Notes under the pieces: model-generated
What the model saw: the letters and a program-made list of their open reading frames with translations, nothing else
Told to the model about the DNA's origin: nothing
The model's database searches: none
Part shown: one piece after another, positions 11,139 through 21,765 of the stretch
Layout of the letters: each line of letters starts with the position of its first letter
How positions within the stretch are numbered: the stretch's first letter is position 1
Made by a program: the position numbers and the translations under genes
Assembly: GCA_028564705.1 (NCBI GenBank)
Contig: JAPXFQ010001958.1
Location: 744,001-808,000, forward strand
Source: Apricaphanius iberus
Lineage: Eukaryota > Chordata > Actinopteri > Cyprinodontiformes > Aphaniidae
Direction: 5' to 3'
Length of the DNA stretch: 64,000 bases

Positions 11139-11314
11139 GCTGACTGTGGCTCAGTGGTAGAGTAGTTGGCTTGCAATTGGAGGGTAGTAGGTTCAGTTCC
11201 AGCTTCTTCCAGTCTCATGTCAATGTGCCCCTGGGCAAGGCACTTTACCCCAAAACGTTAAGTGGTCAGTATGACTAGAAAAGTGCTATATAAGTTCAGT
11301 CCATTTACCATTTA
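11139..11314 (+). mobile_element. tRNA-derived SINE (AFC-SINE-like)
   Basis: The A box TGGCTCAGTGG (11147-11157) and the B-box-like GGTTCAGTTCC (11190-11200) are followed by CCTGGGCAAGGCACTTTACC and a tail GTGCTATATAAGTTCAGTCC then ATTTACCATTTA. That order is typical of the SINE family common in percomorph fish. It lies downstream of the BBX stop codon. Confidence 0.75.
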
Positions 11315-11881
11315 ATGTAAAGAGTAGTACATTTCCCCACATCTGAATTAGAATTGAAAATAGCAGAGGGAATGTCTTCTGTTTTTCTTTCTGTTCAGTG
11401 TCCCTGAAAGAAAGGTGTCTATTTTAAAATATGCTTCTCAAAACAGATATCTAGCCATAACTCTCCCACCTGCACTCTGTTTGCCACCACAAAGCCCTGA
11501 AGCAGATTGTCATCAACATTTTTAAATAGTGGAATTCGGTTTTCTCACTACTTGGGAAAAGATTGAATATCATTTGTGCATTGATTCCAGAGTATTCACT
11601 GTTTGTTATTTCAGTAACGAACTGTAGTAATTGATAGTGAAATTTAAGTTGCACACAGAAGACAAAAGCTAAGTCTCCAACAGCCACAGGTTTGTTTGTT
11701 TTTCCAACACAGTTGTATCATTGATGATCTAAATCAATTTCAAAATCAGTTTTCACTTGAAAGATCAGAAGTCTGCACTGTGAAGCAGGTTTTAGGGGTA
11801 TTTTGAGGCATCATCACCTATCAGTGCACAAGAAATATGAATAAAATAGAAAACCATATGCAAACAGCATCTGACTTTGAC

Positions 11882-12725
11882 TAGGGATGCAACGATTGCC
11901 ACTTTTTTCAGACCGATACGATACCAATACTTGGATCTGAGTACTTGCTAATACTGAGTACCAATGCCGTTCCTTCTAACACAAGACAGGTTTTATTTTC
12001 TTTCTGCTTGATAGTGAATTAGATAAAAATATTTTCTTTTTATTTTATTTATTGAAGTTTAAAGCTGTTTTTTTTTTTCAGCAGGTCCCTGTTCTGCAGA
12101 ACATATATCTCTGACTCACAATCATGAATACCATGATAAGTCAGAACAATCATACAATCACATACAATACAAAAAGTATCATGAGAGAAAGTTATGAAGC
12201 CATCTTGTTCAGTGATTATAGGTGTAATTGCTCACAGAATTAAACTTTATTATTAGATAATAACCGAACACACCTATGCAGGTCTTACTGTGTTGGTCCT
12301 CAAATGCAGCTCAAGGTCTGAGCATGTTACTAGATCCACCACAAATGAACTTCTGCCTTTACCAGCCTTTGGGAACTCCAATGGACAAAGGTCTTTAGTT
12401 TATGTGCTCACTAAAGTCTAGAATTAGATCCCACAAGACAACAGAAAAATATCATCACTAAGACTAATAAAATTATTTTTTAAATTTATTGACTTATTGT
12501 GTAGTTCTGGAATGTCAAAGCTTTTGTTTGTAGTAGTGGAGAGCAATTGGTGAGTCAGGCCTTGTAGCCTGTTGTAGATATAAATTACCGCAAAACAAAA
12601 ATTTCAAGTTGAAAATAAAAAAATTCTGTTAAATTATTGCAGTTTTCCACATTTTACGGTATGACTTCATGGTATGTTTTAACTTACCGATACAAGTAAA
12701 TTAGAACAGTATCGGTCCATCCCTA
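11882..12725. mobile_element. hAT-type MITE, second copy of the same kind of family (844 bp)
   Basis: The ends are TAGGGATGCAACGATTGCC and, inverted from the right, TAGGGATGGACCGATACTG. The flanks ACTTTGAC (11874-11881) and ATTTTGAC (12726-12733) match at 7 of 8 positions, an ageing TSD. It resembles the 10139-10662 element at its ends and in the inner motif near the right end, but carries a different middle. Confidence 0.8.
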
Positions 12726-15700
12726 ATTTTGACTTTATAAAAACTGCTCAGAATTATAATGTACCCATAAACAGAAACTATATAAAGTTTGATTTTTAAT
12801 CGATTTTGATATGAAGAAAGAAATAAGCTAGTATTGTTTTTTAGGTCCTTAAATAGGTTGGCTGTTTGGAGCTTCCAAAATGGCTCTTCAGAACTTTGGT
12901 TAAAGTGAAGAAGCGGGTATAGAGGATGGGTGAATGGAACAGAATGACACTAAAACTACCAGTAACATTTGTTTAGATAAGTTTTTCTTCTCATTAGATC
13001 AGAGACTGTGCCTTTTTACAGCATTTTTCACAAAAAATATCCCATAAAAGGATGTGTATCAATCAATTTCCTGCAAAAGTTTTGACTTTCTTTATTTCAC
13101 AACCTAAAAAAAAAATCACTGCTTTCTTAAAAAATTTAAACACATTTCCGATAGTGAATATTTATCAAAACATATTAGTAGTTTTTTGGGGGTTTTTCTT
13201 CAAAACGTAAAATTCTACAGTGGGTAAATTAATCTGGGCTGACAGCAATAATCGCTCTTTAAATTGTTAAGTTTGCATTCCCTTGTTAGAAACTAAAAGA
13301 AATGTTTGTAGTCCTAATATAACATTTAAATCAAGTAGACATAAAATAAAGGTAAACATTAAAATCTATTGTGCGCTCTTTAAATTGTGCCTTCATATGT
13401 CATAACAAGTTTAACATTAGCAATAAAATCAAGTAATTAAAAATAGCTTTAATCAAGGCTGTGAGTTATTTGCATTCATTAATTTTACAAATTCATTCTT
13501 TTTTGCATTGTTTCTGTTATGCCAAGTTCTGTTTTAGTTGTTTTTTTATGTATTTCAGTCCAACTCTTCCTGTTTTACTTGAATAGGCAAGTGCTGGGGT
13601 GATCAAGTCAGTCCCAAAAAACCTGCTTCATAGTGTAGGCTTCATGATTTTTGATCCTTTTTTTGTTGTTTACTCCGAATTTTTTCATATTTAGTTAAAG
13701 CTAGTGGAGGCAAGGGATGTAGCTGATTTCTGTTTTTGTTCAGAGCATAAATATATATTTTATATATAAAAGCAAAGCTCAGTTAGTCATTACATTCCAA
13801 AGTCCCTGTTTTGATTGCAGCAGTGCAAGTCTTCCCGTTACTTATGTAATCTTGACAAGCTCATTGATACAGACACAAAAAACCCTTGTGCAGATGTTAC
13901 CATAATCAACAGCCCCATCTCAGTCCCCTGGAGCTCTTTGTTGCTCTGTGTAGACCAATACTTCCATGACCAAATTTTTGGTAAAACCTTAGTATAATTT
14001 TGATGGTTTATCTTGTTTTAATTGTTTTGTATGTATACATTTATAATTTTCCTTTTTTTAAATTGTATTAAAGTTTTTCAAGTAAATAAGTCTGCTAAAC
14101 AATGGATACACTTGTACTTGTTAGTGACTGTCTAAAAACAATACGTTAGTCTTTTTAGCCCTAAAGCTGGTATGTGTATGTACTGAAGAGTGCTTTTTGC
14201 AGTGGAAGGTCAAACAAAATTGGTTTTAGAAACCTAATGATATTTTCTAAAATTACAGTGTTCAGAACTGCTATTTATGTTTGTCTTTGTCTGCAAATAA
14301 TGATGAACTACACCCAAGCTGGAATTGCTTATTTTGGTTTAAAACACAATCGAAGAGCACTGCAGACTACATAGAGCCAAACTACAGTTTATCATAATTT
14401 TAATAAGAAACAGTATATGTAAATGTATGTTTTCAGATTAAGGAAATGTCTGATCATCCAACCAGAATACAAAAACATGTGCTTTTGTTTTGTTGGAAAA
14501 TTTAATTCCCTATCCCTTTGTCTCATCCACCCCCAATACCCTACCTTCTTAAAGGAATATACCTCTTTACAGCAAGTGAGTTTATTGACATTTGCCAAAG
14601 AAATAGAAAGGTATGTCCTAAGGAAAATCCTGTTGGGGAAATCAAGATAGCTGAACTGTTGCACTGGATTTTTTAGGTTTTCGAATCTTCAGGTAGCATT
14701 CAGTACAATTCATTTTGATAATCTAATGGGATTATTCTTGTGTTTGAATTCAGTTTTGGAATTCAGAGTTTGATTTAACTGCAACACAAGAGCACCAATC
14801 AGTGTTTCTTGGAATATAACGTATTTGCACCTTATGACCCCAACCAAAAATATCATGGTCATTACTAAGAAAATAAAAATAGAGTATTTCATCCTCTATA
14901 ATTTATGCATTTGAATTGCTCCATGTACTTAAACATCCAGTGAGTAACAAAACTGCACATCTACAGATTAGCCCTTCATCCTCTCAATTTTTTATTTAAA
15001 AATGCTTCTTTAAGGTTTAAAATTCCTATATTAGTTACCGTAATTAACTATAATACCCTTTTGTGCTAGTACTGTCTTCTTGAATGTAATCATTTTCTAC
15101 CTATATTTTTCTAATTCAGTCTTGATTGTAAAGTAAGTATACTGTGACAGTATACTGTTGCTTCTTTGCATATTTTGTTCTAACAGTCCAAGTAAGGACA
15201 GATTCTACACTGTTAATTCTGTGGAAGTGTGATGAGTAGGTCCAAACAACTTCTTGGAGCATGTGAGCAGCCATGAGACTTAGAGCTATTGACTGTTGCA
15301 TTGAGTTTTGGTGTGATCTCTTTCTCTGGTTTAGTTCAGAAGTAGGGACAACCCTGCAAGCAGAATACTTTTGTGTGTGAGTTTCAGCTTATTTAAAACT
15401 CTGCAAACTTTGGTAAAATTTCAAACAGAAAAAGCATTATATGTATCAGTTTATACATAACCATGTATGAGATAATTTGTCCTTAACTAGAATGTAGATT
15501 ATACCTTACTTATTTGTATTTTACCTTGTAATGATGTTTGGAAGGCCTACCTAACTGAAAGGTTGTACAGCAATTATTATTATTAACCGTGTGCTTGCCA
15601 TACCTTATGTATTCAATGTTCTTCATAATGTGCTATTTTGATTGTTAAAGCCCAGTTTGTTTAGTGCTGCCTTGCCTTATGTATTCCCATTGCTGTCAGA

Positions 15701-15739
15701 ACACTGTCTGATGACACAGCTATTACTTGTACAACACCT

Positions 15740-15745
15740 ATTAAA
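15740..15745 (+). promoter_or_regulatory. bbx: Candidate poly(A) signal ATTAAA (distal BBX 3' end)
   Basis: ATTAAA is preceded by TTGTAC (UGUA-type upstream element) and followed, about 20-50 nt downstream, by a GT-rich run (CTGTGTGTGTATGTATGTGT), the layout of a vertebrate cleavage and polyadenylation site. This is inferred from layout only. Confidence 0.45.
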
Positions 15746-15763
15746 ATAACTTCTGTCACACCT

Positions 15764-15820
15764 ATCTGTGTGTGTATGTATGTGTGTGTGTATACATATA
15801 TATATATATATATATATAGT
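15764..15820. repeat. (TG)n/(TA)n compound microsatellite
   Basis: A TGTGTG/TATGTA run passes into a (TA)n run directly before the TIR element that starts at 15822. Confidence 0.9.
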
Positions 15821-16082
15821 ACAGGGCTCTCAAGTTTTCAAGATTGCTTTGAGTGAGATTGTGATGGGGCAGGGGTAAATCGTAGAGCACCCGCGGGGGG
15901 GGGGTCAGGTCTGTCTTCGTCAAGCTTCGTCAGCCAGCGACACGCTGCCTATTTGGGATCTTACCCGGCTAGCAACGAGACATTCTGTTTTCTGATTGGT
16001 TTAGAAATTCTATGTTCTGATTTGCTAACTCAAAACAGCTGTACGATGAGCTGTGCAAGCGCTGACTGTTCATAGTAACGTG

Positions 16083-17390
16083 CCCTCTAGTCGCCAGAGG
16101 TTTTTTTCCGAAACATTTGATTATTACATCTTAATTTCAAAAGGCTATACCTTAAAAGTAATAAGAGATAAAGACTTTCTGTAAATTAGAAAAATATTAT
16201 GGATGAGCCAAAGTTTATATGGGGATTAAATTCCCCCATCTAATTTACATATTATGACGTCATATGACGTGGTGGCCATCTTGGATTATAGAATTTTCAT
16301 GAAAAGTCACATGTTTCGATTATAAAATGCAGCACTTCTTTCTCCCCAAAAGGTCCCTCACCTTCTGAATACTATACTGCACAATACTGAATGCTCAGGT
16401 AAACAGTAAGTAGTAAACAAACTGTGTAAATCATTACTAATAAATGGCAGAAACAAAACGAATGCAGGTAGCAGTAGGCTAGCGATTTTCCATTTACTAC
16501 ATACATGAGGAACTATGTTTCCATTTATGGGGTCCCTGTATATTATTTATATGATATATATACATGTATATCACACAAAAAAAATGTGCATGGGCCCCCT
16601 GTCCCGCCCCAGCGCAACACCGCCTCTGCTCCCACCGCTCCTGCTGCGAGTAGTGCGGCCACAGACGTGCCTCTGCCTCCCTTAACTGTCCTAAAAACAC
16701 TACGACCTCGTCTGACATCTCAGTGACCTTAGACAGCTGCTCCACCACGTTTCTGTCGCCACGATTGCGGGGAGGCACACGGTCAGAAGACAAAGAAGTG
16801 AGCTGGCCAGCGCGGTAAAAAGACTGGACCCCCACGTAATTTCCAGCCTCGTTTCCCACACCACAAACAAGCCTGCTGACTTTCAGATGAACACCCCGAC
16901 CCCGTGAAACATTGTCCCCACCAACTACATCGGGCAAAGGAGTTTGTGCTTGGGCTAAACTCCCCCTTTGTCCAGGGCGCATCTGAAGCGCGATCACTAA
17001 ATGAATCACCGTCATGTTCTGAAGGCAGATATTCCCCTTCAGAATCAGGGTCAGCAAAGAGAAAATACAACACTTCATTACGGGTAAACTTGCAGGTGAA
17101 CTTCGCTGATGCCATTACCCAATAATATAATGTAAATACTCACTGATGTTTACACTAACGCTCTGACTATAAATAGCTCAGACACACACTAAATCCGCTA
17201 TGCAGTAATTGATTCAATGCGCTCAAATTTTGCATAGGATTATTTTTTTTTGACTCAGTGATGACGTATGACATGTCTACTGACCAGTGGAGTGAAGTTT
17301 GAATAAAATATGACAACCTATTTGACACAATCGGCCGTTTTATTCAGTGCCGCATCTTGTCGAGAAAACTCGACCATGGCGCCAAGAGGG
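16083..17390 (-). mobile_element. piggyBac-like element nested in the TIR element
   Basis: The right border reads GGCGCCAAGAGGG followed by TTAA at 17391-17394. The left border reads CCCTCTAGTCGCCAGAGG from 16083. The CCCTCT inverted ends and TTAA at one side fit piggyBac; the left TTAA is not preserved (CGTG). The interior encodes, from the right border inward on the - strand, an acidic protein start like that of piggyBac-derived proteins. Confidence 0.5.
16783..17115 (-). pseudogene. N-terminal fragment of a piggyBac-like transposase (broken)
   Basis: The frame starts at 17115 with MASAKFTCKFTRNEVLYFLF and continues with the acidic run ADPDSEGEYLPSEHDGDS. An acidic Asp/Glu/Ser stretch after a short basic start is common in piggyBac transposases. 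The reading appears to shift into another frame (16497-17078), where the recognisable text ELREAE-like continues, so the gene is broken and lacks the catalytic DDD domain. Assignment rests on the borders and on composition, not on a catalytic motif. Confidence 0.4.
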
Positions 17391-17697
17391 TTAATTATTT
17401 ATCAGCGTGAGAAATGGCATGTGTGGCGTGTGAGCGTGTGAAGTCGGTGAAATGCGTGTGTCTCACCCTCATTGCGTGAGACTTGAGAGCACTGTATTAT
17501 ATATATTAGTAGCCTACAGAACAAAAGTTTGGACACAACTTCTCATTCAATGGGTTTCCTTTCTTTTCATGACTACATTGTAGATTCTCAATTAAGGGCA
17601 TCAAAACTATGAATGAACACATAATGTATGGAATTACTGTATGTACTTAAACAAAAAGGGTGAAATAACTGAAAACATATTTTATATTTAGGTTCTC

Positions 17698-17960
17698 CAC
17701 GTCCTGCTACCAACTTCTGCATCAGTTCTATTGCTCTTTCTGTGTCTCTGCTGCCTTCTCCAAACCCCAGACGGTCTCGGCAGATGACAGCATATGCTGA
17801 GCCTGGTTCTGCTGAAGGTTTCTTCCTGTTAAAAGACAGTTTTTCCTCTCCACACTCGCTTCATGATTGCTCAGTGTGAGGGATTGCTGAGAAATCACGA
17901 CGCGAACTTCTGTGGTTCTCGTATTGTAATAACTCTTCTTACAAAGTGCCTTGAGATGAC
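17698..17960 (+). mobile_element. LINE/SINE 3'-end piece inserted in the Tc1 remnant
   Basis: This piece contains CAGACGGTCTCGGCAGATGA, GGTTTCTTCCTGTTAAAAG and AAAGTGCCTTGAGATGAC. All of these also occur in the element at 18366-18806 and, inverted, at 30936-31310. It interrupts the Tc1 text between ATTTAGGTTCT and CTCAAAGTAGCC. Confidence 0.65.
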
Positions 17961-18000
17961 ATCCTCAAAGTAGCCACCCTTTGCTGTGATTACTGCTTTG

Positions 18001-18273
18001 TCACCCAACAGTCTTGAAGGAGTTTCCAGAGATGCTTAGTGCTTGTTGGCCCTTTTGCCTTCCCTCGTGGTTCAGCTCACTCCAAATTATCTCGATTGGG
18101 TTCAGGTCCTGTGAATTTGAAGGCCAGGTTATTTCACACTTTTTTGAAAAAAGGACTACATAATTCCATATGTATTCATAGTTTTGATGCCTTAATGAGT
18201 GCCTGAGTGTGAATCTACAATGTAAATAGTCATGAAAAGAAAGGAAACTCATTGAATGAGAGGGTGTGTCCAA
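18001..18273 (-). pseudogene. Tc1 transposase C-terminal fragment
   Basis: The - strand text contains WPSNSQDLNPIEIIWSELNH, the Tc1 transposase block with the third catalytic acidic residue (E of NPIE) of the DDE site. The upstream catalytic aspartates are not present. The start of the open frame lies in the inverted repeat and is not a real start. Confidence 0.8.
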
Positions 18274-18365
18274 AACTCTTGGTTAATTAACCCAAAACCT
18301 GCTTAGCCTAAGTATGCTGGTTCCAGAACCCCTGATGAAGATCAATTTAATCAACCTACTCCTGG

Positions 18366-18806
18366 TAAACCCGGTCTGGTACGCTGCTCAGCTATAATGC
18401 TCCCTGCTGGATAGGGAGCATTGGTCCAGATGATGCTCAAAGTCACCGAGCATCCTCCATGCTGTCTCTTCTCAGACCCCCAGACGGTCGTGGCAGATGA
18501 CCACTTGTACTGAGCCAGGGTTCTGCCAGAGGTTTCTTCCTGTTAAACGGGAGTGTTTCCTCTCCACTGTCGCCACATGCTTGCTCAGTATGAGGGTTTA
18601 CTGAGGAATTGCTGTGGTTGGAGTCTGCATGATCCGGGCACAACCTCACGCCGATGACTCAACGCAATCTGCTTGGATTCCTTACATAGAAAACTTAATT
18701 GATTTGAATGTTTGTATTATTGTATTGAGATGACTTTTGTTGTAAAGTGCCTTGGATTACTTTTGTTGTGAATTGGCGCTATATAAATAAAAGTGAATTG
18801 AATTAA
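18366..18806 (+). mobile_element. LINE 3' end (L2/Rex1-like family), + strand
   Basis: This is 3' non-coding sequence ending TGGCGCTATATAAATAAAAG then TGAATTGAATT, the tail of a fish LINE. It shares CAGACGGTCGTGGCAGATGA and TTTCTTCCTGTTAAACGGGA with 17698-17960 and, inverted, with 30936-31310. The element is 5' truncated. Confidence 0.7.
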
Positions 18807-19680
18807 ACCCTGAACACATTAAGACCCCCCTCAATGGATCACCGAATTCACAAATCACAAAGGAAACTGAATAGAGAAAAAAAGGGAAGAAAGAACTGGA
18901 GTTGGAAGTACAAATGTTGGCCAGTCATCAAAAATTCTGAACTTCGGCATCAGTTTTCGCTGCTTCAAATCAATCAGGAGCCTGGTGACGTGGTGTCATG
19001 TAATTCTGTGATCCAGTTCATTGGGGCAGGTCCGGCAAAAGGCATTTATTCCACATGGAGGAAATCCTGATAAATGCGGTGGCTTATCATTGTGCAATAC
19101 ACTATAAGGAAGAAAACAAAATTCATAAGAGGTTTTAAGAGTTTAAACTGTTTATACAGGAAAATTGTTAATAGGTTTGTGATTGGATGATAAAAGAGCC
19201 ATTGTGGGAAAGTCACAGCCTGTAGTTGGTGTCTTTGTGGGTGATGCTTGTACCCATGGACGAAAACAGCTCATCAAACTAGGTGAATGACAGACGGTGG
19301 TACTGCTGAAAGCAGCCTTCATCCAGATACTTTTCCTGGTACAAGTGGTGAAATTCACTAAACTGTGCATGTTTCTGGAGGACCTGGTGGACCCACGTAG
19401 AAATTGTTGTCTATACCACTGCTCTGCTCTTCACAGTAAATAGAGAATGGAAACTCTCGTCAAACAACGCCATCTTGCAAACAATCTGGCACTAATTCCT
19501 CACAAATTGCATATTTCCAGCTTGACAAAATATAAAATTTTGACACGTGTCCAAAGTGAATTGGAAGCACGTCGAGGTGCAAATGTTCAAGCGTCCAATT
19601 AGGGGCGTGTGGCACGTTTTTGATGCTTTGGTATTAAAATACAGTAATAGCTGCAGAAAGGGCCTGTGAAAACACTCTTT
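18807..19680. other. Non-coding stretch, no class recognised
   Basis: Moderately AT-rich. Open frames of 72-78 codons have no recognisable domain. It may contain more old LINE sequence, given the RT fragment that follows. Confidence 0.35.
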
Positions 19681-20010
19681 TATACATCTAGGATGCAGCA
19701 GTCTGTCACTGAAGGAGTCTATTGTGCAGCAAAATCTTCATGCATGGGGTGGGAGACTTTCCAGTAGTGATGTTATTTTGGCCAAAGTCCTTCCGTCTCC
19801 CACCACCTGCACTGGATCCGGGGGGCATCCTAGTACAGAGCTGGCCTTCTTGATGAGAATATCCAACCTCTTCCTCTCAGCTGTAGATAAACTGCTGTTC
19901 CAGCATAACAACACCATAAAAGATGACTGATGCCATAACAGAGTCGAAAAGTCTTTAAAAGCGCTCTCTGGACTCCAAAAGACCTCATTCTCCTAGAGTA
20001 TGCTCTGACA
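19681..20010 (-). pseudogene. LINE ORF2 C-terminal fragment (- strand)
   Basis: Read on the - strand with frame shifts, the text resembles the region after the reverse transcriptase of fish LINEs, of the kind SVMASVIFYGVV ... RGWIFSSRRPALY ... HPMHEDF. It is short, broken and has no catalytic residue. The clade is uncertain. Confidence 0.45.
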
Positions 20011-20089
20011 ATTGCTTTAAAGAGAATTGGTGTTGTTTAGGTGAACACTGAAGGAGTTTAATCATTATCTAATTTAAAACTTAAGTCTA

Positions 20090-20480
20090 TAATTTCAATG
20101 CGTGTTCAACTTTATCAGAGAGGAGACGAGAGGAATTAAATTTTCTTTTAATTTTAATACAACTGATCAAATACTGGTTTACAGAATTTCTTAAAACAGA
20201 TTAAATATTTAGCTTACAGAGTGGTTGGTATACATTACCCTCTCTGGGTCACCCTATACAAGAAATGATGAATTCCTCATTTGAACATCAGGTTTTTATA
20301 GCTTACCAAGTGTTCAACATATTTAGAATCCTCCTCCTTCATTTTATATATAACATACAAAACATGATTGGTTCTTTCAAACTGTCAGTAAGATTAGCCT
20401 CCTTACAACCATGCATGCATAATTAAACATTTTCCCATTTTTTTTACTTTTACTTGGTCAGCAAATTCCCAACTGATTCT
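20090..20480 (-). repeat. LTR-like repeat A (probably - orientation)
   Basis: It shares GAGACGAGAGGAATT-like and AAAACAGATTAAATATTTAG then CTTACAGAG text, and CTCTGGGTCA, with the block at 33167-33774, in the same order and orientation. No internal coding part is attached. I infer an old solo LTR; the borders are uncertain. Confidence 0.35.
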
Positions 20481-20622
20481 AACTAGACTCTATGTGGTTA
20501 TTTGTAAATTCTGCTAAGTCTGTTTGATGACCTTCAAAACAGTTTGTTTTGAGTTTGAGGGATGTCAGGAGGAGGCGGTTGTTAGTGATTACAGCGTTCG
20601 GATTTAAATTTGAAAAGTTTGA

Positions 20623-21507
20623 TTGAAAAAGCGTATGGTAAAAGGTCATTCTTCGGGAAATTTTAATCTGAAAACAAATGGAAAGGATAAAAGTCTAGGG
20701 AATTTTCTGATGAACATAAGAAAAGGACTAAAGTTGGATGAAATGCCAAGAAGAAAAGAAGGACAAACAACGGCGGGTAGGCACGGCTGTGTGGTGAATG
20801 AGAAGGAGTGGGGAGAAATAGAGGATTATGAGAGTGAGGATAGTAATATGGAGATGAGTTTTGGGCAGGATTCGATGAAAGGAAAGAGAGGTAACAATTC
20901 AGATGAAGATACAACTAGGAAACAGAGAAGGGTTGCATTAAGTGAAAGTGCTGGTGAAGAGGAAAGCGAGTACAAAATAATTTTGAGAGTCAGTGAGGGA
21001 AATGGAGTACATACAGTGAATCCGGTGAAGCTAACTTCTATCTTAAAAAATCAGGTTGGTGACATAAAGTTAGCTAAAGTTCTAAGAGATGGAAATCTTT
21101 TAATAGTGTGTAAGACGGAAGAGCAGATAGAGAAGGCTTGTAGATTAAGAGATGTTGGAAAACATAAAGTAATCAGTGTGAGTAAAGTAGGAATGAGTGG
21201 ACAGGGACCGAAAGGAGTGGTTTGGGGAATACCTGTAGAAGTAACAATTGAGGAAATAAAAACTAATCTTGGACATACAGCAAATTTTTGTAAAGGGAAG
21301 AAGAGATGCCCAAGATGTGGAGAGGAACATAGTTTGGAAGAATGCAAAAATAGGACAAAACCAAAGTGTTGTAATTGTGGGGGGGATCACAGTGCAGCTT
21401 ATGCAGGCTGTCAAGTGATGAGGAGAGAAATGCAAATACAACATACTAAAGTTCAAAACAAAGTTTCGTATGCTGATGCAGCTAAAATGGTAGGGAATAT
21501 TCCATAG
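20623..21507 (+). pseudogene. LINE ORF1 (gag-like, CCHC zinc knuckles)
   Basis: The 294-codon open frame has a basic and acidic N-terminal half and an RNA-binding C-terminal half. The knuckles are GHTANFC (degenerate), CPRCGEEHSLEEC and CCNCGGDHSAAYAGC, followed by VSYADAAKMVG, a common end of I-type ORF1 proteins. It would bind element RNA. A piece of the usual central region seems shortened before GHTANFC. A continuation in the same direction is open at 21547-21765. Confidence 0.7.
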
Positions 21508-21765
21508 AAAAGAAATGAAACTAGAGAACAAGAGTCTCCTCAAGGGATGGGGAGAGAAGGAAAGGTATTGATAGATGTGAAAAAACTAGTTACTTTCATA
21601 GCAGGAGTAATAAATGCGACAATGGAATCAAAGTCAAAAACGGAAAGGATTCAAATCATAGTAAAAGCAGCTGTAAATAATTTGGACATTAATGAGTTGT
21701 CATGGGAGGAGATCAGGAATAATCTCAGTGCACGTAGAAGCCAAAAGGGTGGGTGTGTGGGTTAG

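Larger units (their letters stand above)
9403..15760 (+). other. bbx: Putative long 3' UTR / downstream region of BBX
   Basis: No gene follows the BBX stop for more than 6 kb on this strand. The sequence is AT-rich. It contains two hAT-type MITEs (10139-10662, 11882-12725), a tRNA-derived SINE (11139-11314) and otherwise apparently unique sequence from 12734 to 15760 without coding potential. A canonical-looking poly(A) site near 15740 would give a 3' UTR of about 6.35 kb. Shorter isoforms could use AATAAA-like hexamers within it, for example near 11840, 13425 and 14873. The UTR assignment is inference from position and from the poly(A) signals. Confidence 0.45.
15822..17494. mobile_element. 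TIR DNA element with ends CAGGGCTCTCAAGT
   Basis: The left end is CAGGGCTCTCAAGTTTTCA and the right end, inverted, is CAGTGCTCTCAAGTCTCACG, so a terminal repeat of about 15-20 bp is visible. Flanking TA-rich sequence hides any TSD. The superfamily is uncertain (hAT-like ends). A piggyBac-like element lies inside. Confidence 0.6.
17516..18284 (-). mobile_element. Tc1-like element remnant
   Basis: The inverted ends are ACAAAAGTTTGGACACAAC then TTCTCATTCAATGGGTTTCC on the left, and the reverse complement of GAGTTTTGGACACACCCTCT then CATTCAATGAGTTTCC on the right. Inside are the Tc1-typical text AAAGTAGCCACCCTTTGCTG and, on the - strand, a transposase fragment with DLNPIE. Much of the transposase is deleted, and a foreign piece (17698-17960) sits inside. 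Confidence 0.85.

Noticed and set aside
11147..11200. tRNA gene (A and B boxes)
   Set aside because: It is the tRNA-derived head of a SINE with the typical CCATTTACCATTTA tail.
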